Below, piece after piece: positions 52,695-61,441 of a DNA stretch of 64,000 nucleotides. Both the position numbers and the translations under genes were made by a program. This DNA is from Hydrogenophaga sp. BPS33 (GTDB lineage: Bacteria > Pseudomonadota > Gammaproteobacteria > Burkholderiales > Burkholderiaceae_C). Under the pieces are notes generated by a model. It was not told the origin of the DNA. It did no database searches and saw nothing but the letters and a program-made list of their open reading frames with translations. Where the stretch lies: NCBI RefSeq assembly GCF_009859475.1, contig NZ_CP044549.1, positions 1,612,001-1,676,000 on the forward strand, given 5' to 3'. Numbering within the stretch: position 1 is the first letter of the stretch; every line of letters starts with the position of its first letter.

Positions 52695-52695
<1 letters not shown>
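52315..52695 (+). CDS. DUF2924-domain protein
   Basis: A 126-residue protein with an N-terminal helical part (FLVALWQGLFKCEPPARVSI) and a C-terminal DUF2924 core: PGTRLLREWRGATHEVRVIP, EGFEYAGETYKSLSRIARTI and TGTPWSGPAFFGVKR. Known only as the middle gene of phage- or island-type recombinase modules. Its stop overlaps the recombinase ATG (TGATG). Confidence 0.9.
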
Positions 52696-54461
<1,766 letters not shown>

Positions 54462-54478
54462 AGGCGCGAATGCAATGA

Positions 54479-54778
54479 CTACAACTCGGAGAGCAACGCC
54501 AGAGCTACGGCGCGTTGCGGTGCCGTCAACCGGTGGAACTTCAACAAGAGCGTTGCCTCGTCGTCTGCTGCGGCATAGAAATAGGCCTCAGGGACGTCGA
54601 GCACCGTCGAAAGGCGGTGGACCATCGTGTAGTCGGGCGCATGTTTCCCGCGCTCGTACTGGTTCATCCTGGCGCTCGCAGACATCTCATCTATTCCAGC
54701 CAAGACGCCGAGGCGCTCTTGAGAAATCTTGGCTGCTAACCGGGCAGCTTTAAGCCTCTTCGCAAAAACCGACAACAC
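54479..54778 (-). CDS. XRE-family helix-turn-helix regulator (A)
   Basis: A 99-residue protein from a GTG start; a TTG three codons earlier is the alternative. FAKRLKAARLAAKISQERLG and SARMNQYERGKHAPDYTMVH form the Cro/C1-type HTH, followed by LSTVLDVPEAYFYAAADDEA and a helical tail. It resembles the XRE protein at 58731 in both domain and tail (SARMxxYExGxHxP, VPxAYFY). Small phage-type repressor; a likely operator lies in the divergent region upstream. Confidence 0.88.
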   Translation of the reverse strand: MLSVFAKRLKAARLAAKISQERLGVLAGIDEMSASARMNQYERGKHAPDYTMVHRLSTVLDVPEAYFYAAADDEATLLLKFHRLTAPQRAVALALLSEL

Positions 54779-54830
54779 GTACCCCAAACAGAACTAGCCG
54801 GGGATCGTCTTGTTATCTCGTACGCTTTAC

Positions 54831-54847
54831 ACTAAGGATTACTTAGT
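54831..54847. promoter_or_regulatory. Inverted repeat ACTAAG-N5-CTTAGT, candidate XRE operator
   Basis: Perfect six-base arms with a five-base spacer, in the roughly 100-base gap between the leftward XRE gene and the rightward lipoprotein-like gene. It lies 53 bases from the XRE start and 35 bases before the lipoprotein start. The size and symmetry suit a phage-type repressor dimer. Confidence 0.5.
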
Positions 54848-54881
54848 ATTTGGCGTTTTACTCATCGCAACGGAGCAACCC

Positions 54882-56135
54882 ATGACATACCGACTTGCAG
54901 CATGTACACGCGGCCTTGATGGCCACACCGCAACCCATCGGCCCGTGAGGGCCAACGTTCCGAACGCTCGGGGGATCTTGTTTTCCAAGTATTTGACCCC
55001 CGCAATCAGGTGGGGGTTGGCCCATGGGCTGGTCAAACGTGCCCTCTGGGCCGTGTGGTGCGGCTTCGCTCTAGCGGTACTCGCAGGGTGCGAAGGCGAG
55101 AGCCGGTCAACAACGCCGGCTGCGGAGGGCACACAGCCCGTAGCTCAGGCGTCGGCGCCTGCCCAGCCGCCGCCAGAACCAGCAAAGGTGTCTCCAGAGG
55201 CCAAGGAGCGCGCCGAAGCGTTGGAGTGCATGAAGACTTGCCACGGGCGTCTCACAGAGGAAGGGAATGCGACGCCACTTCCGCTTGGAAACTCGTTTGC
55301 CGAGGCGCTGAGTTCAGACAGCAATCTGCTACAGCGTTTCCTTCAGGTTGCTAAAACGCTGCCGTTCGATCTACAGCCTTTGGACGGAGTCGATCTTTTG
55401 AACAACCCGAAGATGCCGCTGCAAAGTGCTGATCCGATGACCATTGAAAGTGGCGGCGCCTTGTACCAGGTTTGGGGAACCGTGAACTATCAAGCCAATG
55501 GCGTTAAGTACAAGCCGGTCGGATACGTGGCCAGGGCAAATTACCTCTACGGCGCGTTGTCCGTGATGGTTGATGTCAAGACTGGATCCATGGTCGTCAC
55601 CTATCGCGACAGCTCCCACTTCTTTGTGCGTGGCGAGGAAAACTCTGGTGTTGCCATCGCCCACCACATAGCCCGTGAGATCTACGAAGAGCGCAAGAAC
55701 AACGACCACTGGCGTCTTACGTCGGACAACGAACTCGCATTTCCATTGAACGACGAACACCTCACCCTCGCCACGAATCGGATGTACCAGATCGCCGCGG
55801 TCTACAAAAATGGGAATGCGCTCGAACTTGCGCGCTTGTCGCTCAAGTCAGTCCTTCCGACACCAGATCCGTCCACCGTGTGGTTCTCTGCAAACCGCTC
55901 GCACAGCGAGTGCTTCGAAACCCGGGGGCCGGCGCACAAGCTCAGCGAACTCAACGGCTTTCAGGGCTTGCGCACGAGCGAGTTCAAAGACGCTGCGGGA
56001 AGGCTGGAAAAAGTTGAAGTGATCAAGGAAGACGGTCGAGGATCCGAAACGGTCTGGACGTACTACAAGAATCAATCGCTCTGCGTTGAGCAACAGGTGA
56101 ACGTGGGCAACAGACTCGCAGACAAATACCGATAG
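54882..56135 (+). CDS. Putative lipoprotein of unknown function
   Basis: A 417-residue protein. GGAG six bases upstream fixes this ATG. A lipobox, FALAVLAGC, occurs only at about residue 69, after a hydrophobic stretch (ALWAVWCGFALAVL), so the N-terminal 50 residues before it are unusual; a later start such as TTG at 55017 would give a normal lipoprotein signal. The mature part begins with an Ala/Pro-rich linker, then ALECMKTCHGRLTEEG with two close Cys, and a long globular domain with YRDSSHFFVRGEENSGVAIA and WTYYKNQSLCVEQQVNVG. No family recognised. Confidence 0.75.
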   Translation: MTYRLAACTRGLDGHTATHRPVRANVPNARGILFSKYLTPAIRWGLAHGLVKRALWAVWCGFALAVLAGCEGESRSTTPAAEGTQPVAQASAPAQPPPEPAKVSPEAKERAEALECMKTCHGRLTEEGNATPLPLGNSFAEALSSDSNLLQRFLQVAKTLPFDLQPLDGVDLLNNPKMPLQSADPMTIESGGALYQVWGTVNYQANGVKYKPVGYVARANYLYGALSVMVDVKTGSMVVTYRDSSHFFVRGEENSGVAIAHHIAREIYEERKNNDHWRLTSDNELAFPLNDEHLTLATNRMYQIAAVYKNGNALELARLSLKSVLPTPDPSTVWFSANRSHSECFETRGPAHKLSELNGFQGLRTSEFKDAAGRLEKVEVIKEDGRGSETVWTYYKNQSLCVEQQVNVGNRLADKYR

Positions 56136-56190
56136 CTCAAGCCCGAACTTGGTCATCGCCTCCGACGAGGATCAGATTGTTGCTTGAGCT
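56134..56190. repeat. 9-bp inverted repeat at the convergent junction
   Basis: AGCTCAAGC (56134-56142) and GCTTGAGCT (56182-56190) are exact complements 39 bases apart, bracketing the 36-base gap between two convergent genes. The loop is long and there is no T-run, so terminator function is doubtful. Confidence 0.3.
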
Positions 56191-56639
56191 TTGGCTATGG
56201 CCGCGCGCTTGCCCAGCTTCATAGCCGACTGAATTCTCAGAAGGGCACCAGCCCTCGGCTGAGCCTTGCCTGTCTCCCATTTCCAAACCGACAAGGTCGA
56301 AGCTTCAACGAGACGGCCCATTTCGCTTTGCGTGATGCCAAGACCCTTGCGAAACTCTGCGAAAGCTTCGTGATTGAACGAACCGAGCGAACCTACGGGC
56401 GAGCGTGCAGCAGGCGCCGTCGGGGCGGGCGCCGGTGGCATCACGACGGCAGCGGTCTTGTGGGTCACGCGCTCGGCACGGAACAAGCGCCCTTGTAGCG
56501 CGCGAAGCTCGCGCTTGAGGCTGGCGATGTCGCTGCGCTGAGCCGTGCACGTCTTGCGCAACGCGTCGAGTTCACCTTTTAGCTCTTTGCGAGCGACGCG
56601 GGCAATCTCTTTTTTAAGGGAGTCGGCAAAGGTTTTCAT
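56172..56639 (-). CDS. Helix-turn-helix protein with N-terminal coiled coil
   Basis: A 155-residue protein. Residues about 5-55 are highly charged and helical (KKEIARVARKELKGELDALR, RSDIASLKRELRALQGRLF), a probable coiled coil. A Pro/Ala linker follows, then an XRE-like HTH: AFAEFRKGLGITQSEMGRLV, EASTLSVWKWETGKAQPRAG. The ATG immediately before the coiled coil is chosen; upstream in-frame sequence overlaps the Nudix gene. Last of a leftward four-gene run led by the HrgA-like gene. Confidence 0.85.
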   Translation of the reverse strand: MKTFADSLKKEIARVARKELKGELDALRKTCTAQRSDIASLKRELRALQGRLFRAERVTHKTAAVVMPPAPAPTAPAARSPVGSLGSFNHEAFAEFRKGLGITQSEMGRLVEASTLSVWKWETGKAQPRAGALLRIQSAMKLGKRAAIAKAQATI

Positions 56640-56685
56640 GGCCCACATACTACGGCCAGACGATATCGAACGAAAAGCCGACGTT

Positions 56686-57354
56686 TCAATTTGCCGCTGA
56701 AAGCGCAGTCTCCAATACCAACTTGTCCGCGGCCGCCAGGCGCAGCGATGCCATTTGAGAAACGGGAACGAGCAGCACGCACTGACTCTCCCAACCCATG
56801 GCTGCAGGCGTACCGCCCAGCCGCTCTGCCAAGTAGTAGCGGGTGTAGGTCTGGCTGCGTTGAATATCCAGAAGATGTTTGAGCAGCCGCACGCGAAGGC
56901 CGGATTCTTCATATGCTTCTACGAGCGCTGCGGCCTGCAGACTTTTCCCATCGGGGCGGCCTTTGGGAAACGTCACTTCGTATCCGCCGAATTGGTTCGT
57001 CGGGCCTACCAACCAGAAGCGGCCATCGGGCTCCCGGATGACCACCCCAGCAGCGGGCGCGAAGCCCTTGGGAGGATTGAAGGGTGGGTCTTCGGCGAGC
57101 GACGTTTGAGCCATTTCCTCCCAGCCTTCAGCGCTTGTTGGCGCATCTACCCAAGGCGCAAACACAACGCCCTTTAGCGCCGAAGGCATCTGTCCGCCGG
57201 GCAAGATGGCACCTGTGGCCGTGGCATCGCTCCAAGCCTCAAGTGGTGTTGCCTTGCTGGGCCGCCGGATGATGACCGCCTCGCCGGCATCACCCGGTTG
57301 AGGATGGATGCTCGCGCCTGGTGGAAGGTGCCCAGTCTTAAGCGCGCTGGTCAT
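56686..57354 (-). CDS. Nudix hydrolase-like protein with degenerate Nudix box
   Basis: A 222-residue protein. An N-terminal region of about 100 residues (VVFAPWVDAPTSAEGWEEMA) precedes a Nudix fold: GFAPAAGVVIREPDGRFWLV, GYEVTFPKGRPDG and KSLQAAALVEAYEESGL. The box keeps the EExGL end, but the first Glu position is Lys and the usual Arg of REUxEE is Val, so metal-dependent hydrolysis may be altered. Substrates could be nucleotides or nucleotide-linked signals. Start ATG overlaps the upstream stop by four bases. Confidence 0.82.
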   Translation of the reverse strand: MTSALKTGHLPPGASIHPQPGDAGEAVIIRRPSKATPLEAWSDATATGAILPGGQMPSALKGVVFAPWVDAPTSAEGWEEMAQTSLAEDPPFNPPKGFAPAAGVVIREPDGRFWLVGPTNQFGGYEVTFPKGRPDGKSLQAAALVEAYEESGLRVRLLKHLLDIQRSQTYTRYYLAERLGGTPAAMGWESQCVLLVPVSQMASLRLAAADKLVLETALSAAN

Positions 57355-57695
57355 TGCTGTGGCCGCTGCAGCTTGTACAGCACCGACCAGACGTCGTGGT
57401 ACAGATCTGCCCGCGCTCGACCCTGGCGCTCGGCCACTTCGTTTTTGAAATTGTCGTAGTCCAGATCTTCGACAAGGCGCGACATGGCCTCGGCTACCGC
57501 GACTTGCGGAGCCACAGCTCGAAACCGGTAGTCGTTCGTCGTGCTCTCTTGAATCGCACTCAGCTCAGGCAGGAACTGGACTTTCAGAGCTTCCAAGTCC
57601 GCGCGCACCCGTGCTCGCACAGTCAACGTCTTCTTTTTGATATCGGTGGGCTTGCGCACCACGCTGAAAAATCCTACAGGGGTCACCAACCACAT
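57351..57695 (-). CDS. Hypothetical protein, conserved partner of the Nudix gene
   Basis: A 114-residue protein with no recognised family. The N-terminus is a beta-like hydrophobic strand (MWLVTPVGFFSVVRKPTDIK), then basic TLTVRARVRADLEALK, and a C-terminal DYDNFKNEVAERQGRARADL then YHDVWSVLYKLQ. The four-base overlap with the Nudix gene and 34-base gap to the HrgA-like gene indicate one transcript. Possibly a subunit or regulator of the Nudix protein. Confidence 0.75.
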   Translation of the reverse strand: MWLVTPVGFFSVVRKPTDIKKKTLTVRARVRADLEALKVQFLPELSAIQESTTNDYRFRAVAPQVAVAEAMSRLVEDLDYDNFKNEVAERQGRARADLYHDVWSVLYKLQRPQQ

Positions 57696-57729
57696 TGCTC
57701 ATTTCCCCATCTCTGTTTGTCCAACCATG

Positions 57730-58647
57730 TCATACCTGTGCGGCAATATCTAGTGGGATGTCCCACTCTTTGGGGCTGGTCGCTTTGGTGTCGTAGAAAT
57801 GCGCCGTGAGCTGGATGAACCGCAGAAAATCCTTGTTCTCGGTGGCGATTCGATTGCAGGTTCCCCAGTCCACCTCCAGGCGCTCACGGGCCGGAATCTC
57901 GATCGCGCTGTCATCGGCCGGGTTGTCGGGATTGAGACGGATGACGCCGATGCCGTGCAGCTCGTTGAGCAAGCGAAGCTCGGTCATCGCATCGTCCTTG
58001 ATGTTGACCGCCACCAGGTAGCCGTAGTTGGCCCAGCTGGAGTTCGAGACCGCCTGGAAATAGTACTCACGGACCTTGCCGCGCGGCACGTCGACCTTCA
58101 CCTCAAAGGACCACAGCTTGGCTTGCGGAGCGCCGGACTTGGCGCTCAGGGTCTTCATCTCGTAGCTCCATCCCGAGGCCAGTTCTTCCAAGCCCACCAT
58201 GTCAGGGTGCAGCCACTTGTTGCCTTCCTTGCCTTGGGTGTTCGACGACTTCTTCTCGTCGATGCGCTTGGGGAAAATCTTGCGGTGCCGGGAAATGAGG
58301 AAAGTGGCAAGCAGTGGGTAGAGCGCGTGCTCACTTTGAGCCGGGGCTTCCACAACTGGAGGCACGGGGATGGGATCGGCCAACTCGATGGAAGAAGCTT
58401 CCGACGACCACCAATAGCGCCGCGGCGCTTCCTCTGAGCGATGCAATGAAGGGTATTTCACCAGCCACTGAGGTCCGCCCGCACCGATCTCGGCGGCGAT
58501 CTGCGCTGGGTCCTTTTCCGCGAAGCGAACGGGAAAGGCCAGCTTCAACCCGTCGGCCAGCTCGCGGGACTTGAACTCCTGGCCAGGGTGGGATTGCAGG
58601 AACTGGAGGACGGCATCTCGGAGAGAGAGGACTTTGAGGTTGAGCAC
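57730..58647 (-). CDS. HrgA-like protein, putative PD-(D/E)xK nuclease
   Basis: A 305-residue protein. The N-terminal ~75 residues are a winged-helix-like domain (LSLRDAVLQFLQSHPGQEFK, SRELADGLKLAFPVRFAEKD). The C-terminal domain resembles HrgA, the protein found at a restriction-modification locus in Helicobacter. It shows a restriction-fold pattern: P148-D149 in KWLHPDMVGLE and E182-V-K184 in LWSFEVKVDV, with Q198 later in YYFQAVSNSSWANYGY. It leads a leftward operon with a 114-residue protein, a Nudix protein and an HTH protein, and faces an XRE regulator with palindromes between. Nuclease activity is inferred from motifs. Confidence 0.8.
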   Translation of the reverse strand: MLNLKVLSLRDAVLQFLQSHPGQEFKSRELADGLKLAFPVRFAEKDPAQIAAEIGAGGPQWLVKYPSLHRSEEAPRRYWWSSEASSIELADPIPVPPVVEAPAQSEHALYPLLATFLISRHRKIFPKRIDEKKSSNTQGKEGNKWLHPDMVGLEELASGWSYEMKTLSAKSGAPQAKLWSFEVKVDVPRGKVREYYFQAVSNSSWANYGYLVAVNIKDDAMTELRLLNELHGIGVIRLNPDNPADDSAIEIPARERLEVDWGTCNRIATENKDFLRFIQLTAHFYDTKATSPKEWDIPLDIAAQV

Positions 58648-58678
58648 GCGTGAAAAGGCGATCGATGTAGATCACCTT

Positions 58679-58727
58679 ATTCTACGAATATCGTAGAGCA
58701 ATAAAAAAGGCATTCTACGAATATCGA
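58679..58727. promoter_or_regulatory. Repeated ATTCTACGAATATCG sites, candidate XRE operator
   Basis: The 15-mer ATTCTACGAATATCG occurs exactly at 58679-58693 and 58713-58727, spaced 34 bases. The first copy continues into a perfect inverted repeat CTACGA-ATA-TCGTAG (58682-58696). It lies between the HrgA-like gene and the divergent XRE gene, and the second copy almost touches the XRE start codon. This is typical of autoregulated controller genes of restriction or phage systems. Confidence 0.65.
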
Positions 58728-58730
58728 TGA

Positions 58731-59063
58731 ATGCCTCGGTTGTCGGATCCTTCCTCGCTCTTCGGGCGGCGCTTGCGCGCTGCGCGCAGACGAGCGGGAA
58801 TCCCTCAGGACCAGCTTGGGGTGAGCATCGGGTTGGACGAAGGTTCAAGCAGCGCGCGCATGAGCAGGTACGAGACCGGTGTGCATGAGCCGCCATTTGC
58901 GACCGCGCTGAACTTGGCCAAAGTGCTCGAGGTGCCGGTGGCGTACTTCTATTGCGACGACGACCGGCTGGCGGACTTCTTGATTCAGTACGGAAGTCTG
59001 GACGCGCGTCGCAAGAACAAGGTGCTGGCGCTGGCTGCGGAGTTCAGCTCCGAGATGGGATGA
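58731..59063 (+). CDS. XRE-family helix-turn-helix regulator (B)
   Basis: A 110-residue protein: FGRRLRAARRRAGIPQDQLG, SARMSRYETGVHEPPFATAL, AKVLEVPVAYFYCDDDRLAD, then a helical tail. It resembles XRE protein A at 54479. Its ATG follows within three bases of a repeated operator-like sequence, so it probably represses itself and the divergent HrgA-like operon. No clear ribosome site precedes the ATG, so leaderless or weak translation is possible. Confidence 0.88.
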   Translation: MPRLSDPSSLFGRRLRAARRRAGIPQDQLGVSIGLDEGSSSARMSRYETGVHEPPFATALNLAKVLEVPVAYFYCDDDRLADFLIQYGSLDARRKNKVLALAAEFSSEMG

Positions 59064-59188
59064 GAGGAATCTATCAAGTGCCTTTCCTTTCACAGGTGCC
59101 CGCTTCGTACTGATCGCCGAAGCTGCAGTGCTCCGCAGGTGAGCGCAACGTTAGGCCCACTCCACCTCCACATGCTCGGGCTCTTCGT

Positions 59189-59647
59189 ATGAACTTCGAC
59201 CTCGCCGCCGTTCTGCCACTCCTCACGCCGAAGGCGATAGCTTGGGCAGAGGAGCGGGAATCCGAGATACTTCTCTCTGGCAAGGCCCTTCCGGAGGAGG
59301 ACTTGGCGCTCGCTATGCAAGTCGGCGTTGCCAATCCAGAAAAGATTCGCCTGGTATTCGTTACGCATCTTCCGCTGCCGGCCGATCCAATGCTTCGCCA
59401 AGCCGCATTGGCAACTGGCCTACTTGGTCCAAACATGATCGGTCTAACTCTCGGCTACGGCATCTACATATGCAATGGTCACAACTCTGCGCGCCTACTC
59501 TCGCACGAGTGCCGTCACGTTCACCAATACGAACGGGCGGGGTCCATCGCTACCTACTTGCCCAAGTACCTTCAGCAAATTGTGGAGTTCGGCTACACCG
59601 ATGCGCCGTACGAGGTCGACGCCCGTGCACATGAAGCAGTCACCTAA
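59189..59647 (+). CDS. Small HExxH metallopeptidase-like protein
   Basis: A 152-residue protein of no recognised named family. It carries H106-E-C-R-H110 in ARLLSHECRHVHQYERAG, the zinc-binding HExxH form also seen in DUF4157-like proteins (HExxHVxQ). A further acidic candidate ligand lies in YEVDARAHEAV near residues 141-149. No signal peptide is seen. Located 126 bases after the XRE gene on the same strand; possibly independent cargo. Protease activity unproven. Confidence 0.65.
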   Translation: MNFDLAAVLPLLTPKAIAWAEERESEILLSGKALPEEDLALAMQVGVANPEKIRLVFVTHLPLPADPMLRQAALATGLLGPNMIGLTLGYGIYICNGHNSARLLSHECRHVHQYERAGSIATYLPKYLQQIVEFGYTDAPYEVDARAHEAVT

Positions 59648-59943
59648 CGTCTTCTGGCGAAGCCCATGTCGAATATTGGGTGACTGTTTCGCAGATGTAC
59701 GACGCTGCTGCTTACCGAGAGCAGGCGAAGGAGCCACATAGGTATGGGACAGCGCGCCCCTGCAGAGTGGATTTCGAATCCCAAGACCACTTCAGACTGC
59801 AAGGGGCGTGCATTCGCAGCTGTTGAGCGGCAACTGTGACCCGCAAAGCGATCACACGAGTATCGACAAGGTTGATGTCAGCTGCACAGCTTTGACCAAT
59901 GACATGTTGCAGGGGCCGTCGCGTCCAAGTCGGGCCATTCGGC
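59648..59943. other. Non-coding gap between convergent genes
   Basis: Just under 300 bases separate the HExxH gene and the Shedu gene. No reading frame shows family motifs, and no clear terminator hairpin was seen. Confidence 0.4.
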
Positions 59944-61197
59944 CTATGGTCCCGCTGGTGCAGCGCTAAGGGCCGGGCCGCTGCGCAATTGATCGAGTAC
60001 TGCCTGAAGCCGAGCCAGTAGGTCGTCGTAGGTGATGATGTCAACGATCCCTTTGGAATCGCGGCGCAGCACTTCGAACTCGCGTCTCTGCGCCTCTGAC
60101 AGCGTGTTACTGCGCCCCATGATCACAATGCCTGAGGGATTGATGATCCTGATCTTGAAACCCGCTGGCAGGTCGGAATTTAGTAGCTCGGTCAAGTAGT
60201 CCTCACCTTTCCCTCCCCACCGGCTTAGATGCCTCAGGTAATGCGTGACCTGACCCATCGCGCCGACCAAGTCTCGCATTGGCAGGTGGTGGTCGCGGTA
60301 GCGCGCCGGCAGCATGATGGGCTTGCCCATCGGCTTCTTGATCTCGATGACGTCGACGTTGCCGGACGCATCGACCAAGAGGATGTCGATGCGCCGCCAG
60401 GTGGAGGCGTCGGCGTCGAAAAGCCTGACCTCTGTGAAGGCCTTGATGTACCTAGGATTCAGCAGCAGGATGATCTCCACAATCTCCAATTGCCACTGCG
60501 CCTCCGACGTCCCGGCCTCATTGGTCAGCATGGCCTGCAGCCGGTCCAGAGCAAAGGCGTATTTGGCGACGTCGAACTTGCGAAAGGATTCCTCCAAATT
60601 CGGAGCGGTCGCGGCAGTGCGTTTGTCGACATAGGCATTTAGCAGCGCTTCCGCGTCGACTGCTGGCTCGGTGTATTGGCGAACCACGGTGTCGACGCGT
60701 GCCTGGACATAGCGGCGTAATTCGTATGGCGTCGGGAACTGGTTCAGCAGTCGTTCATATTCAGCGATCGGGATGGCATCTGGGTCTGGCCCGCCGATGA
60801 CGATGCGCTCAAGGCCGAGGCCCTGGACAACGCCGAGGATGGACACCTTGCGCTCTGCGCTGAACCATTTCCAGTCAGGTTGCGCATCCCGATGAAGCAG
60901 GACAGGTGTCTCAAAACCTAGAACCTCCGGCTTGAACCGGAAGTACTCGCCTTCTGCCGTCGCGATGGCAAACACCAATCGATCGTCTTCTGCCCACAAG
61001 ATGTCATCGTCATCGCTGGCCGCATCTTCTGCAGAGTTCTCGACGAGATCCTGCGACGTGAGGTGGAACGTGCCCTTCACCAGCAGCTCTTCGCCGCGCT
61101 GGAACCTTTCGCGAACCCAACTGGTGTCATCGCGTGGCCGGTAGACAAGGCGGAACTCGTCATCGAATATTTCAAATTCGACAGCAGGCTTGGTCAT
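59944..61197 (-). CDS. sduA: Shedu-type anti-phage nuclease (SduA-like, DUF4263)
   Basis: A 417-residue protein. The C-terminal half matches the Shedu/DUF4263 nuclease domain: EAQWQLEIVEIILLLNPRYI, then D271 in TWRRIDILLVDASGNV, E285-I-K287 in DVIEIKKPMGKP, and Q316 in LVGAMGQVTHYLRHL, forming a PD-(D/E)xK-like site. The N-terminal ~200 residues form a separate acidic, beta-rich domain (SAEDAASDDDDILWAEDDR) that probably senses phage or regulates the nuclease, as N-terminal domains do in this family. An ATG start is used; a TTG two codons earlier is possible. The GHKL-nuclease gene lies 244 bases upstream on the same strand. Confidence 0.78.
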   Translation of the reverse strand: MTKPAVEFEIFDDEFRLVYRPRDDTSWVRERFQRGEELLVKGTFHLTSQDLVENSAEDAASDDDDILWAEDDRLVFAIATAEGEYFRFKPEVLGFETPVLLHRDAQPDWKWFSAERKVSILGVVQGLGLERIVIGGPDPDAIPIAEYERLLNQFPTPYELRRYVQARVDTVVRQYTEPAVDAEALLNAYVDKRTAATAPNLEESFRKFDVAKYAFALDRLQAMLTNEAGTSEAQWQLEIVEIILLLNPRYIKAFTEVRLFDADASTWRRIDILLVDASGNVDVIEIKKPMGKPIMLPARYRDHHLPMRDLVGAMGQVTHYLRHLSRWGGKGEDYLTELLNSDLPAGFKIRIINPSGIVIMGRSNTLSEAQRREFEVLRRDSKGIVDIITYDDLLARLQAVLDQLRSGPALSAAPAGP

Positions 61198-61441
61198 AGG
61201 CAATCCTAGAAAAAGGGGTTTCTCCGCATCTAGCAGCCCATGGGAAGCAATCGCGCTTGGAGTTTTGACCTGTCGGAGTTTTCCGGGGGAAGGTCAGCTG
61301 GGTTGCAGACAGTCTTGCTACGGGATGAACGGCTGCAGATGTCGATACCAAATATTGAGTGTCCAAATCGCATCCGGTAGCAGTGCTTAGGGATTGACTC
61401 TGTGCGACAGCGAGTCTCCTTGCGGTATGTGCCTCGCGCCG

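Noticed and set aside
56134..56190. Calling the 9-bp inverted repeat a terminator
   Set aside because: The loop would be 39 bases and there is no T-run; it is listed only as a repeat.
57730..58647. Calling a complete restriction-modification system around the HrgA-like gene
   Set aside because: No methyltransferase motifs (such as DPPY/NPPY with FxGxG) are visible in any neighbouring gene.
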